From positions 248,001 to 312,000 of the forward strand of contig VWVY01000003.1 of assembly GCA_009846685.1 (NCBI GenBank): a DNA stretch of 64,000 nucleotides. The letters are read 5' to 3'. Shown here one piece after another: positions 37,645 to 46,051 of the stretch. The notes under the pieces were generated by a model that was not told where the DNA came from, did no database searches, and was given only the letters and a program-made list of their open reading frames with translations. The DNA comes from Rhizobiales bacterium SYSU XM002. Its GTDB lineage: Bacteria > Pseudomonadota > Alphaproteobacteria > Rhizobiales > Beijerinckiaceae. Numbering within the stretch: the first letter of the stretch is position 1; each line of letters begins with the position of its first letter. The translations under genes and the position numbers were made by a program.

Positions 37645-37844
37645 TTCGTCAGGATCAGCTTGTTGTTGGCGGTGAGGCGAAGACGATAGGCCTCACCGTT
37701 GTGGATCAGGATGGCCTCGCGGCGGACCCCGACCAGATCGGCGACATCGATCCGGCGCGGCCTTTCATCGGCCAAGAATTCCCGGCCGGAAGGCGCGTCC
37801 GGCGCGACCAATGGCCGTTTATTTTCATCAGGTTGACGGTTCAT
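37641..37844 (-). CDS. hemP: HemP/HmuP-family small heme-uptake regulator
   Basis: A 67-residue HemP protein. The C-terminal core VRREAILIHNGEAYRLRLTANNKLILTK matches the family fully. In Bradyrhizobium the homologue HmuP activates heme-uptake genes together with Irr. ATG 37842-37844 (MNRQPDENK) is chosen; a GTG at 37868 would add eight residues. It is first of the hemP-hmuTUV operon and divergent from the receptor gene hmuR. Confidence 0.88.
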   Translation of the reverse strand: MNRQPDENKRPLVAPDAPSGREFLADERPRRIDVADLVGVRREAILIHNGEAYRLRLTANNKLILTK

Positions 37845-37872
37845 GCTGGAGAAATTCCAAAGTAACACGCAG

Positions 37873-37913
37873 TTTAGAACGAATAAAAACTAAGCTATTT
37901 CAATGAGATAGCT
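37873..37913. promoter_or_regulatory. Candidate iron-control region between hemP and hmuR
   Basis: TTTAGAAC at 37873 resembles one half of the rhizobial Irr/ICE motif (TTTAGAA...TTCTAAA); the second half is poorly kept. Next to it is an inverted repeat AAGCTAT...ATAGCTT (37892-37898 and 37907-37913). The region is AT-rich and divergent. Iron control is expected from the genes served; the exact site is not certain. Confidence 0.4.
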
Positions 37914-38070
37914 TGTTGACTCTGAGTGTCAGAAACTCTATCGGGGGTCAAGGGGCGCTTGAAGCGAGCACTCGCGGCAACCGCTCCCTCGACACCAAGC
38001 CAGCCAGCTTCGGACGGTTCCCGCCCCAGCCAGCCAGCCAGAAATTTCCTTTTTCGGGTTGGGGCCAAAC

Positions 38071-40146
38071 ATGGGTATTGCTCACCGCCGGACGCTGACG
38101 GCGTCCGTTTCACTTCTCGCTCTTGGCGTCCTGAGTTTTGCCGGACCCGCCTTCGGGCAGGCGCAGCCGGCAGCCGAGGCACCGCTGGAGGACATCACCG
38201 TCACCGCGACGCGCACCGAGGAACGCTCGGTCGATGCTCTCGCGCCGGTGACCGTGACCAACCGGCAGGAAATCCGCCGGCAGGCGCCGCAGCGGATCGG
38301 CACGATCGTCAGCCAGATGCCGGGCGTGACAACGCAGGAGAACCCGAACGACCCTGCGACCTCGATCAATATCCGCGGCCTGCAGGATTTTGGCCGCGTC
38401 GCGGTGACAGTCGACGGCGCGCGCCAGAACTTCCAGCGCTCGGGCCACAATGCCAACGGCGCATTCTTCCTCGATCCGGCCTTCATCCGGATGATCGACG
38501 TCACGCGCGGTCCGGTTGCGAATATTTATGGTTCGGGTGCCATCGGCGGCATCGCGTCCTTCACCACGGTCGAGCCGCGCGACATTCTCCGCCCCGGCGA
38601 GAAGTTCGCGACCGAGCTTGGGTTCACCGGCGTGCTCGGCGGGCGGCAGAACGGCGTCTACGGCCACGGCATCGGCGCGATGCGCGCGACCGACTGGGCC
38701 TCGGCCCTGCTCGGCCTCTCGTTCCGCGATCTCAGCGCCTACAAGGACGGTGGCGGCAATTTGGTGCGCGATTCCGGACAGGAACTGGTCTCCGGCCTCG
38801 GCAAACTCGTCCTGACGCCCGGCGACGGCCATACGATCAAGCTCTCCGGCCAGCTCCAGAAATACGATTTCGCCAACGGGCTCGGCACCAGCACATCGCC
38901 GCGCCGAACCAACGAGGTCAATACCTCCAACCTTGTTGCAAGCTACAGCTTCTCGCGGCCGGACAACGATTGGCTGAACCTCAACGTCTCGGCCTACCGG
39001 ACGACAACCGACACCGACCAGACCCGTATTAGCGGCAGCGCGGCGCAGATCGGCAACAAGCGCTTCTTCAAGATCGCGACCTACGGCGTCGATGCCAGCA
39101 ACACTTCGCGCTTCTCGTTCGGCGCGGTGAAGATGGCGCTGACCTACGGCGCGGACTTCTTCGAGGATCGGGTCAAGACTTCCGACCCATTCTCGAACGG
39201 AGACGAAACCACCCCCGGCGGGCGACGGCTCGTTTACGGCTCTTTCGTCCAGAACCATCTCACCTGGAACCGGTTCGATCTCATCACCGCGCTGCGCTTC
39301 GACGGCTACGAACTCGCGGGGGGCGGCAATTCGTCGAGCGGCCAGCGTGTCTCGCCCAAGCTGACCCTCGGCTACACCATCATCGAGGGCATCCAGCCCT
39401 ACGTGACCTATGCCGAGGGCTATCGCGCCCCGGCGATCACCGAGACGCTGGTCAACGGTCTCCACCCGGTTCCCTCTTCCTTCACCTTCATTCCCAACCC
39501 CAATCTCCGCCCGGAAATCGGCAAGACGATCGAGGCCGGCCTCAACCTCAAGTTCGACAACGTGCTGAAGGAGGGCGACCGCCTGCGCGGTAAGTTCTCG
39601 GTGTTCCAGAATCGCGTGAACAACTACATCGAGGGCGTCTTCACCGATCCGGGCAATGATTGCGGCAATCCATTCATTCCCGCCGGCTGTGCCGATGCCA
39701 CCTACACCTACCGCAATATCGCCCGAGCCCGTTTGCGCGGCATCGAGGGCGAGATCGCCTATGATGCGCGAAGCTGGTTCGCCTCGCTCTCCGGCTCGAT
39801 GGTACGTGGCGACAACCTGACGCTCAACCAGCCGCTGGAATCGGTCTATCCGGACAAGATCGCGCTCGCGGGTGGCCTGCGATTCCTCGACGAGAAGCTC
39901 GTCGTCGGCGGCCGGGTGACGTTGATCGCCAAGCAGAACCGCCTGCCGGCGGCCTCGATCGCCGCCAATGCCTCCAAGGCCTACGGGCTCGTCGATGCCA
40001 ATATCTCCTACGAATTCACCAAGGATTCGCGTTTCTTCGTGATTGCCGAAAACATCGGCGATGTGCGCTACAAGCGCTACCGCGACGGTGACCGCTCGCC
40101 GGGCCTCGTAACAAAGTTCGGGTTCACGACCCGGCTCGGGATCTGA
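38071..40146 (+). CDS. hmuR: TonB-dependent outer-membrane heme receptor
   Basis: A 691-residue TonB-dependent receptor of the heme/hemoglobin type. The signal peptide is residues 1-30. The TonB box lies in EDITVTATRTEE, the plug domain follows with SINIRGLQDFGRVAVTVDGARQ, and the barrel contains the heme-receptor landmarks YRAPAITE and NPNLRPEIGK. The C terminus ends in an aromatic-poor KFGFTTRLGI. It is divergent from hemP and 3 bp ahead of tonB. An upstream TTG would add four residues. Confidence 0.92.
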   Translation: MGIAHRRTLTASVSLLALGVLSFAGPAFGQAQPAAEAPLEDITVTATRTEERSVDALAPVTVTNRQEIRRQAPQRIGTIVSQMPGVTTQENPNDPATSINIRGLQDFGRVAVTVDGARQNFQRSGHNANGAFFLDPAFIRMIDVTRGPVANIYGSGAIGGIASFTTVEPRDILRPGEKFATELGFTGVLGGRQNGVYGHGIGAMRATDWASALLGLSFRDLSAYKDGGGNLVRDSGQELVSGLGKLVLTPGDGHTIKLSGQLQKYDFANGLGTSTSPRRTNEVNTSNLVASYSFSRPDNDWLNLNVSAYRTTTDTDQTRISGSAAQIGNKRFFKIATYGVDASNTSRFSFGAVKMALTYGADFFEDRVKTSDPFSNGDETTPGGRRLVYGSFVQNHLTWNRFDLITALRFDGYELAGGGNSSSGQRVSPKLTLGYTIIEGIQPYVTYAEGYRAPAITETLVNGLHPVPSSFTFIPNPNLRPEIGKTIEAGLNLKFDNVLKEGDRLRGKFSVFQNRVNNYIEGVFTDPGNDCGNPFIPAGCADATYTYRNIARARLRGIEGEIAYDARSWFASLSGSMVRGDNLTLNQPLESVYPDKIALAGGLRFLDEKLVVGGRVTLIAKQNRLPAASIAANASKAYGLVDANISYEFTKDSRFFVIAENIGDVRYKRYRDGDRSPGLVTKFGFTTRLGI

Positions 40147-40149
40147 TCG

Positions 40150-41247
40150 ATGCGAGCGGCGCGCCTCGGACCCCTTTTGCTCCGACCGGACGTCGACATC
40201 CGGTCGCGGGCGGGCGCGTCGATATCGGATTCATCCGCTGCCATCACCCACCCGGCGATGGCAATCGTGCCGAAACTCTGGCGCCACCCCTCGCTCGACG
40301 GCGTCGAAGGGGGCATCGGCGCCGCGTCCCGGGCGCTTCCCGAGGCGTTACCCGGACAAACCCTCGCCGGCGGCCTGCCGAACGGCGGTGCGTCCGTTCT
40401 ACCCCGCCGCGCACGCCCTGGAAGTCTGCGCGCCGGAATCGGTTTCTCGGCCTTCCTGCACGCCTCGCTTGCGTTCGCATGCTTCGCATTTCTGCCATCC
40501 ACCATCCGTCCGCTTGTCGAGCGTGGCGGTGCGCCTTCCGGCATCGAGGTGATGCTGGTCGGTGACATCGAGGCGAACGCCAGCACAGAGGGCGGTCACT
40601 TGACCGAGATCGACATTGCACCACCTGGGCTCCCGCCGGTCGAAGCGCCTGAATTTCCTCCGCCACAGGTTGAATTGCCTGAGCCCGCACTGCCGATTGC
40701 GCCGCATCTGCCGGCCGAACTCCTCGTGCCGGAACCAGATCTCCACCTGCCCGCGCTTGCAACGGACTTGATGCCGCCGAAGCCGCCGCCGGTGAAACGC
40801 ATAGCCGGGCCGAAGGTCGTTCCCGTCGCCAAGACCAAACCAACGCGACCGCCAAAGCACCGCGAGGCGCCGGGCCGGATCGGCGAAGGTCGATCTGCCA
40901 CGAACAGCCGCGCTTCCGCCCGCGGCGGCAGTGGCGGTGCGGGCGCACAGGCCGGGACTGCCGCGATGTCGAGCTACCGAACGCGCCTCGTCGCCCATCT
41001 CACCCGTTACAAGACATACCCCGAGCAGGCGCAGGACCGCGGCATCACCGGCCGCAACGCCGTGACGATCACGCTGGATCGCTCCGGCCGCGTCACCCGT
41101 TCCGGACTCTCGAACGGCTCTGGCCACTCCCTTCTCGACGCCGCGACGCTGGCCGCCGTGCGTCGCGCACAGCCTTTCCCGCCGATCCCCGATGGCGGGC
41201 CTGCAAGTTTCACCGTGACGATCAGCCTTCGTTACGACCTGCGCTAA
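40150..41247 (+). CDS. tonB: TonB energy-transducing protein
   Basis: A 365-residue TonB protein, long for the family because of an unusual N-terminal cytoplasmic stretch of about 90 residues. A single membrane anchor follows (residues about 95-115, FSAFLHASLAFACFAFLP). The Pro/Lys-rich periplasmic linker (PPKPPPVKRIAG...KPTRPPKHREAPGR) comes next, and the C-terminal TonB domain is YKTYPEQAQDRGITGRNAVTITLDRSG...FPPIPDG. A start at 40258 (MAIVPKLW) is possible. It is placed to power HmuR; exbB and exbD are not in the window. Confidence 0.88.
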   Translation: MRAARLGPLLLRPDVDIRSRAGASISDSSAAITHPAMAIVPKLWRHPSLDGVEGGIGAASRALPEALPGQTLAGGLPNGGASVLPRRARPGSLRAGIGFSAFLHASLAFACFAFLPSTIRPLVERGGAPSGIEVMLVGDIEANASTEGGHLTEIDIAPPGLPPVEAPEFPPPQVELPEPALPIAPHLPAELLVPEPDLHLPALATDLMPPKPPPVKRIAGPKVVPVAKTKPTRPPKHREAPGRIGEGRSATNSRASARGGSGGAGAQAGTAAMSSYRTRLVAHLTRYKTYPEQAQDRGITGRNAVTITLDRSGRVTRSGLSNGSGHSLLDAATLAAVRRAQPFPPIPDGGPASFTVTISLRYDLR

Positions 41248-41266
41248 CCCGAAAAGGAGCACGACC

Positions 41267-41608
41267 ATGTATATCGCCATGAACCGGTTCAAGGTGGCCA
41301 AGGGCAAGGAGAGCGCGTTCGAGGAGGTCTGGCGTGCGCGCAAGAGCTATCTCCACGAGTTGCCCGGCTTCGTCGAGTTCTCGCTGCTGCGCGGACCCGA
41401 GCGCGAAGACCATACCCTCTATTCCTCCCACACCGTCTGGCAGGAAAAGGCGGATTTCACGCATTGGACGACCTCCGACCAGTTCCGCATGGCGCATGCG
41501 AATGCCGGCAAGGGCGCCTCGCTCAATCTGCTCGGCCATCCCGAGTTCGAGGGGTTCGAAGCGGTTCTCATCGAGGACAACCGTGGCCCGGCACTGGCGG
41601 CGGAGTGA
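41267..41608 (+). CDS. hmuQ: IsdG/HmuQ-type heme-degrading monooxygenase
   Basis: A 113-residue antibiotic-biosynthesis-monooxygenase (ABM) fold protein. It keeps the IsdG catalytic triad: Asn6, Trp67 and His77 (MYIAMNRF, FTHWTTSD, RMAHANAG). The ending LGHPEFEGFEAVLIED is shared with rhizobial HmuQ. It opens the heme ring and releases iron in the cytoplasm. It follows tonB after a 19-bp gap and precedes hutX. Confidence 0.88.
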   Translation: MYIAMNRFKVAKGKESAFEEVWRARKSYLHELPGFVEFSLLRGPEREDHTLYSSHTVWQEKADFTHWTTSDQFRMAHANAGKGASLNLLGHPEFEGFEAVLIEDNRGPALAAE

Positions 41609-41612
41609 CGCA

Positions 41613-42143
41613 ATGTCGACGCAAACCGCGGAGACAACCGCATCCTTTCCGGCCAAACTCGCCCTTCTGCGCGACCGGTTGGCGGAAAAACCCGACGGTG
41701 TCGTCGAGGCGCTCGCCCGCGAGGTCGGCGTGCCGACGCAGGTCGTGCTGGAGGCTTTGCCGCCCGACGCCCGGATCTTTATCGGCGCAGAGCGCTTCGA
41801 GGAAATCTGGAACGAGGTCGGCCGATGGGGCGAAGTGCTCTTCATCGTCCACACGCCCGACATCGTGCTCGAATGTGCCGGCTCGCTGCCGAAAGGCACG
41901 CATGGCCAGGGCTATTTCAACATCCACGGCGACAGCCCGATCGGCGGACATATCCGCGTCGCGAATTGCGCGGCGATCTATCTCGTGGATCGCCTGTTCC
42001 ACGGGCGGCGCTCCTGCTCGATCCAGTTCTTCAATCGCGAGGGCGAGGCGATGTTCAAGATCTTCGTCCGGAGGGACAAGGAGCGGAACCTCGATCCGGG
42101 TCAACTCAGGTTCTTCGAGGCCTTGAAACGCTCGCAGGCGTAA
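41613..42143 (+). CDS. hutX: HutX/ChuX-family cytoplasmic heme-use protein
   Basis: A 176-residue HutX protein, which in other bacteria stores or hands over intracellular heme. Seen: VPTQVVLEALPPDARIFI, VLFIVHTPDIVLECAGSLPKGTHGQGYFNIHGDSPIGGHI, and SIQFFNREGEAMFKIFVRRD, the full family core. It starts 4 bp after the hmuQ stop and is followed by a strong terminator. Confidence 0.92.
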   Translation: MSTQTAETTASFPAKLALLRDRLAEKPDGVVEALAREVGVPTQVVLEALPPDARIFIGAERFEEIWNEVGRWGEVLFIVHTPDIVLECAGSLPKGTHGQGYFNIHGDSPIGGHIRVANCAAIYLVDRLFHGRRSCSIQFFNREGEAMFKIFVRRDKERNLDPGQLRFFEALKRSQA

Positions 42144-42149
42144 AACGAG

Positions 42150-42177
42150 AAAGGGCGGCGCGCAGCCGCCCTTTTTT
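42150..42177 (+). terminator. Terminator after hutX (also facing tctA)
   Basis: Arms AAAGGGCGGC and GCCGCCCTTT with a T-run TTTTTT. The tctA stop codon lies in the T-run from the other strand, so the hairpin serves both convergent units. Confidence 0.9.
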
Positions 42178-43678
42178 ACTGTGCCGGAGAGGCCGAACGT
42201 GCCTGCCACCGTCGGATCACCCAAGGCAGGGCGACGATCGCCACAGCCATGATCCAGAGCGTGATCGACAAAACCGAGGAGAACAATATCCCGATCTCGC
42301 CGCCGGAAATGGCGAGCGCGTTCCTCAAGTTTACCTCCATCACCTTGCCGAGCACGAAGCCGAGGATGATCGGCGCCATGTCGAAGCCGAGCTTGCGGAG
42401 GAGATAACCGCCGACGCCGATTCCGAACATGATGAGGACGCTCATCACGCTCGAATAGGCCGAATAAACGCCGAGGATCGAGAGCGCGGTGATGCCGGGA
42501 ATCAGGATCCAGTTCGGCAGCAGGAGCATCCGCGCGAAGACCTGAACCAGCGGCAGGTTGAGGATCAGCAGCAGGATATTGCCGATGTACATTGAGGCAA
42601 TCAGGCCGCCGACGAGTTTTGGCTGCTCGGTAAACAGCTGCGGGCCGGGCTGGATATTGTAGAGCATCAGTGCACCGAGCATCACCGCCGTCGTGCCCGA
42701 ACCGGGAACGCCGAGCGTCAGCATCGGCACAAAGGCGCCCGTTGCTGCGGCATTGTTCGCCGCCTCGGGGGCAGCAAGCCCGCGGATGTCGCCCTTGCCG
42801 AACGTGCCGTCACGATCATTGAGCCGCTTCTCGGTTGTGTAGGAGACCGCGCTCGCGACCGAGGCCCCGGTCCCCGGCAACACGCCGACGACGAAACCGA
42901 TCACGGTCGCGCGGATCGACGGCCACCAGATATAACGGATGTCGGCCCAGGTGGGATATTTGCCGGTTACCGCGAGTGGCTTGAGCGTGCCTTTCATCTG
43001 ATGTTCGAGCATCAGCAGCACTTCCGAAATCGAAAACAGGCCGATGACGAGCACAATGAATTCGATGCCGTCGTGCAGTTCCGGCTGGTCGAAAGTGAAA
43101 CGGTAGGCACCAGAGGTCGCGTCGATGCCGATGGTGGTCAGCATCAACCCAATCACGCAGCCGATCAGCGTCTTGACCGGCTCATGGCCGACCATCGAGC
43201 CGAGGGTCGCGAAGGCGAAGACCATCAGCACGAAATATTCCGCCGGGCCGAACTTGATCGCGAGCAGCCCGAACAGTGGCGCGAGGAAGGTGATCGCCAG
43301 CACCGCCAGCATGCCACCGATGAACGAGGAGATGCCGGAAATCGCCAGCGCCTTGGTCGCCTCACCCTTGCGCGCCATCGGATAACCATCGATCGCGGTC
43401 ATCACCGCGCCGGCATCACCCGGCACATTGATCAGGATCGAGGAGATGCGTCCGCCGTATTCCGCGCCGTAGTAGATGCCGGCGAGAAGGATCAGCGTCG
43501 ACTCAGCCGGAAGGCCAGAGGTGTAGGCGATGGGGAGCAAGAGCGCGATGCCGTTGATCGGGCCGATGGCCGGCAAGGCACCGATGAGCGTGCCCAGGAA
43601 GCAGCCGATGAAGCCGATCAGCAGGTTCGACGGCATCAAGGCAACGCCGAACCCCTGCCAGAGATAATCGAGGGACAT
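42176..43678 (-). CDS. tctA: Tripartite tricarboxylate transporter large permease TctA
   Basis: A 500-residue large membrane component of a TTT-family importer, with about 11-12 spans. Landmarks: GALPAIGPINGIALLLPIAY, LINVPGDAGAVMTAIDGYPMARKG, AAPEAANNAAATGAFVPMLTLGVPGSGTTAVMLGAL. The ATG at 43676-43678 (MSLDYLWQGF) has GAGGAA upstream. It imports citrate-like or other carboxylates; the substrate cannot be read from sequence. Confidence 0.95.
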   Translation of the reverse strand: MSLDYLWQGFGVALMPSNLLIGFIGCFLGTLIGALPAIGPINGIALLLPIAYTSGLPAESTLILLAGIYYGAEYGGRISSILINVPGDAGAVMTAIDGYPMARKGEATKALAISGISSFIGGMLAVLAITFLAPLFGLLAIKFGPAEYFVLMVFAFATLGSMVGHEPVKTLIGCVIGLMLTTIGIDATSGAYRFTFDQPELHDGIEFIVLVIGLFSISEVLLMLEHQMKGTLKPLAVTGKYPTWADIRYIWWPSIRATVIGFVVGVLPGTGASVASAVSYTTEKRLNDRDGTFGKGDIRGLAAPEAANNAAATGAFVPMLTLGVPGSGTTAVMLGALMLYNIQPGPQLFTEQPKLVGGLIASMYIGNILLLILNLPLVQVFARMLLLPNWILIPGITALSILGVYSAYSSVMSVLIMFGIGVGGYLLRKLGFDMAPIILGFVLGKVMEVNLRNALAISGGEIGILFSSVLSITLWIMAVAIVALPWVIRRWQARSASPAQ

Positions 43679-43710
43679 GGGAAATTCCTCAGTCGAGATA
43701 ACGTTGGCGC

Positions 43711-44169
43711 TCAGAAGCCGAGCGGTCCCTTGGGCAGGTTGCCGCCGAGCACCGGCCCGAACAGGCTCCACCACAGCACCGCCTGCGCGATGCCGCTGCC
43801 GATCGCGAATGGCCAAGTGGCGCCGAACAGCCGGGCGATACCCGCCATCAGCACCGCCATAGCTGGAATGAACCCGAGATGGTCCATCCCGAGGACGCAG
43901 AGCGCGGACAGGACGAGAAACACAAGCGCCGCATTACGGCCCTCGCGCTCCGGCCAGGCCTCGGCCTCACCGGGGTTGAGCAGATAATAGACCCCGAAGG
44001 CCGCAAGCGTGACCGCCAGAGCTACCGGGAAGCCGCGCGGACCGATCGGATCGGATGAGAATGAATATTCGACGGTCGCGCCGAAATAGCCATAAACGAG
44101 CGCGAAAATGATCAGGATAACCGCCGCGAAACGGCCGGATGCGCGTGCGGATTGGGACGAAGCCGACAT
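43711..44169 (-). CDS. tctB: Tripartite tricarboxylate transporter small permease TctB
   Basis: A 152-residue four-span TctB protein. Seen: YSFSSDPIGPRGFPVALAVTLAAFGVYYL, a family signature, and the second half with MDHLGFIPAMAVLMAGIARLFG. Of two in-frame ATGs, the one at 44167-44169 has GGGGAG at a proper distance. It sits between tctC and tctA in the usual order C-B-A. Confidence 0.93.
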   Translation of the reverse strand: MSASSQSARASGRFAAVILIIFALVYGYFGATVEYSFSSDPIGPRGFPVALAVTLAAFGVYYLLNPGEAEAWPEREGRNAALVFLVLSALCVLGMDHLGFIPAMAVLMAGIARLFGATWPFAIGSGIAQAVLWWSLFGPVLGGNLPKGPLGF

Positions 44170-44202
44170 CGTCATCTCCCCTGTTCTTGTTGTCGTTGAG
44201 GC

Positions 44203-44226
44203 GCCGCGACGGTGCCCCGTCGCGGC
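44203..44226 (-). other. Hairpin between tctC and tctB
   Basis: Ten-bp perfect arms GCCGCGACGG and CCGTCGCGGC around a 4-nt loop, just after the tctC stop. It parallels the livK-livH hairpin and probably stabilises the tctC message or limits readthrough. Confidence 0.55.
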
Positions 44227-44248
44227 CCTTATTCTGAGAGATCAGGCG

Positions 44249-45211
44249 TTAGAGGCCAGCTTCCTTGGCCAGCACCTTGAAACGCTCGACATCGGCCTTC
44301 ACGCGCTTCTCGTAGTCGGCCCCGATGGAATCGAAGGCGAAAAGTCCCCGTGCATCGCGTTCCTTCTGGAATTCCGGTGTCTTCACGAGCTTGCCGAGGG
44401 TATCAACCCACCATTTGTATTCGGCATCCGTCACCTTGGGGCCCACATAAACGCCGCGCCAGATCGGCCAGTCGATCGCATAACCCTGCTCGTAGGTCGT
44501 CGGAATATCCTTGAACTTGCCCGGCAAGCGCTTATCGGACATCACCGCGAGAATGCGGACCTTGCCCTGCTCGTGCAGGCCGATCATTTCGGATGCATCG
44601 CCGGACGCGATCTTGACATGGCCACCCTGAAGCGCGGTCGTCACCGCCCCGCCGCCTTCGAGCGCGGCATAGCGCATCTTGCGCGCATCGACCTTCGCCT
44701 CCTTGGCGATCAGCGCCATCTTCATCCAGTCCTGGCTGCCGACGGCGCCGCCGCCACCGACCGGGAATGCACCGGGGTCCTTGCCGAACGCCGCGACAAG
44801 ATCCTTGAGAGTCTTGATCGGGCTGTCGGCCGCCACCGCAAGCACGCCGAAGTCAGCGCCAAGCGCGCCGACCCAGCGAACCGAATCCGCCGTGTGCTTA
44901 CCGAACTTGCCCTGCGCGAGCAGCAGTGCCGAGCCGGACGACGCTGCGACGATCAGGCCGGGATCGCCCGACCGGCTGCCGACGATATGGTTCATCGCGA
45001 CCGCACCGACGCCGCCTTCCATATAGGATACTGCCATCGGATCCTTGATGAGCTTGGCCGCATGAAGCGACGTACCGGCAAGGCGGCAAGTCAGGTCGAA
45101 CCCGCCGCCGGGCTTGGCGCCGGCGAGGCATTCGGTCTTGGCCGGCTCGGCGCCGGCGGAAATGGTGAGGCCAGCCAGAATGGCGGCAATGGCAATGATA
45201 TTGGGGCGCAT
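44249..45211 (-). CDS. tctC: Tripartite tricarboxylate transporter substrate-binding protein TctC
   Basis: A 320-residue periplasmic binding protein of the TTT family. The signal peptide ends near ISAGA (residue 21). The mature start is AEPAKTECLAGAKPGGGFDLTCRLAG, and the fold includes YMEGGVGAVAMNHIV and EGGGAVTTALQGGHVKIASGDASEM. ATG 45209-45211 with GAGGAAACAAC is chosen; the long upstream frame is noise. It is first of the operon and divergent from tctD. Confidence 0.93.
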   Translation of the reverse strand: MRPNIIAIAAILAGLTISAGAEPAKTECLAGAKPGGGFDLTCRLAGTSLHAAKLIKDPMAVSYMEGGVGAVAMNHIVGSRSGDPGLIVAASSGSALLLAQGKFGKHTADSVRWVGALGADFGVLAVAADSPIKTLKDLVAAFGKDPGAFPVGGGGAVGSQDWMKMALIAKEAKVDARKMRYAALEGGGAVTTALQGGHVKIASGDASEMIGLHEQGKVRILAVMSDKRLPGKFKDIPTTYEQGYAIDWPIWRGVYVGPKVTDAEYKWWVDTLGKLVKTPEFQKERDARGLFAFDSIGADYEKRVKADVERFKVLAKEAGL

Positions 45212-45332
45212 GTTGTTTCCTCGCTCCTTAAACGGTTGGGGCGCAGGAGGCAGCAATGCGGACCCGGCTTGTCGGCCCGGCCTGTTGTTCCCCCTGACAT
45301 CCTTTTCCTCACCCACTTGGCGGGGTGATGGC

Positions 45333-45347
45333 GAACCGATACGGTTC
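45333..45347. promoter_or_regulatory. Palindrome in the tctC/tctD divergent promoter
   Basis: GAACCG and CGGTTC, 6-bp inverted arms with a 3-nt spacer, lie in the 174-bp divergent region. A candidate TctD operator; not tested. Confidence 0.4.
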
Positions 45348-45385
45348 CAAACTGTCGCGAACCTGACGTGAGAAAAGAAAACAGG

Positions 45386-46051
45386 ATGCGGGTTCTTGTG
45401 GTGGAGGATATCGCCGATGTCGGCGAGGCGATCGTCGCGAGCCTCGAGCGCATGGGGCATCGGGTCGATTGGGAGCGGGACGGTCGCAGCGCCGACGAGC
45501 TTGCCCGCGTGCAGACCTACGATCTCCTCGTCCTAGACGTCATGCTGCCACACCTCGACGGCTTTTCGATCCTTCGGCGTCTAAGGGAGCGGAAGGACCG
45601 CACGCCGGTCCTCGTCCTCACCGCACGCTCCCAGATCGAGGATCGCGTCTCGGCGCTCGATCTCGGCGCGGACGATTACCTCGTCAAACCCTTCGATTTC
45701 CGCGAACTTGAGGCAAGGGTCCGCGCACTGCTCCGGCGACAGACCGGCAGCACGACCAACGTTCTCCGTTGTGGCGCGCTGACGATCGACCGCGCCGGAC
45801 GGGTCGCGACCCTCGATGATCGCCCGCTCGATCTCACGCGGCGCGAGCTGACCTTGCTCGAAATTCTCGCTGCGCGTCCCGGCCGCGTGTTCCCGAAAGA
45901 CGAACTGATCGACCAGCTTTTCGGGCTCGACGATGAGCCAAGCGAGAACGCCGTCGAACAGCATATGGCCCGCCTGCGACGCAAGATCGCCGGTGCCGGC
46001 GTCGAGATCCGGACCCTGCGCGGCCTCGGCTACCAGATGGTGACGGCTTGA
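45386..46051 (+). CDS. tctD: OmpR-family response regulator TctD
   Basis: A 221-residue response regulator. The receiver has phospho-acceptor Asp51 in LLVLDVMLPHLDGF and LVKPFDF at its end; the C-terminal winged-helix ends RTLRGLGYQMV. A GTG at 45368 would add six residues; ATG 45386 is preferred. The TGA overlaps the TTG start of the kinase. It is divergent from tctCBA and likely controls it. Confidence 0.92.
   Translation: MRVLVVEDIADVGEAIVASLERMGHRVDWERDGRSADELARVQTYDLLVLDVMLPHLDGFSILRRLRERKDRTPVLVLTARSQIEDRVSALDLGADDYLVKPFDFRELEARVRALLRRQTGSTTNVLRCGALTIDRAGRVATLDDRPLDLTRRELTLLEILAARPGRVFPKDELIDQLFGLDDEPSENAVEQHMARLRRKIAGAGVEIRTLRGLGYQMVTA

Noticed and set aside
37975-38045. AGCC-rich short repeats upstream of hmuR as a regulatory array
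   Set aside because: The AGCCAGCCAG runs are short, irregular and most simply explained as low-complexity leader sequence.
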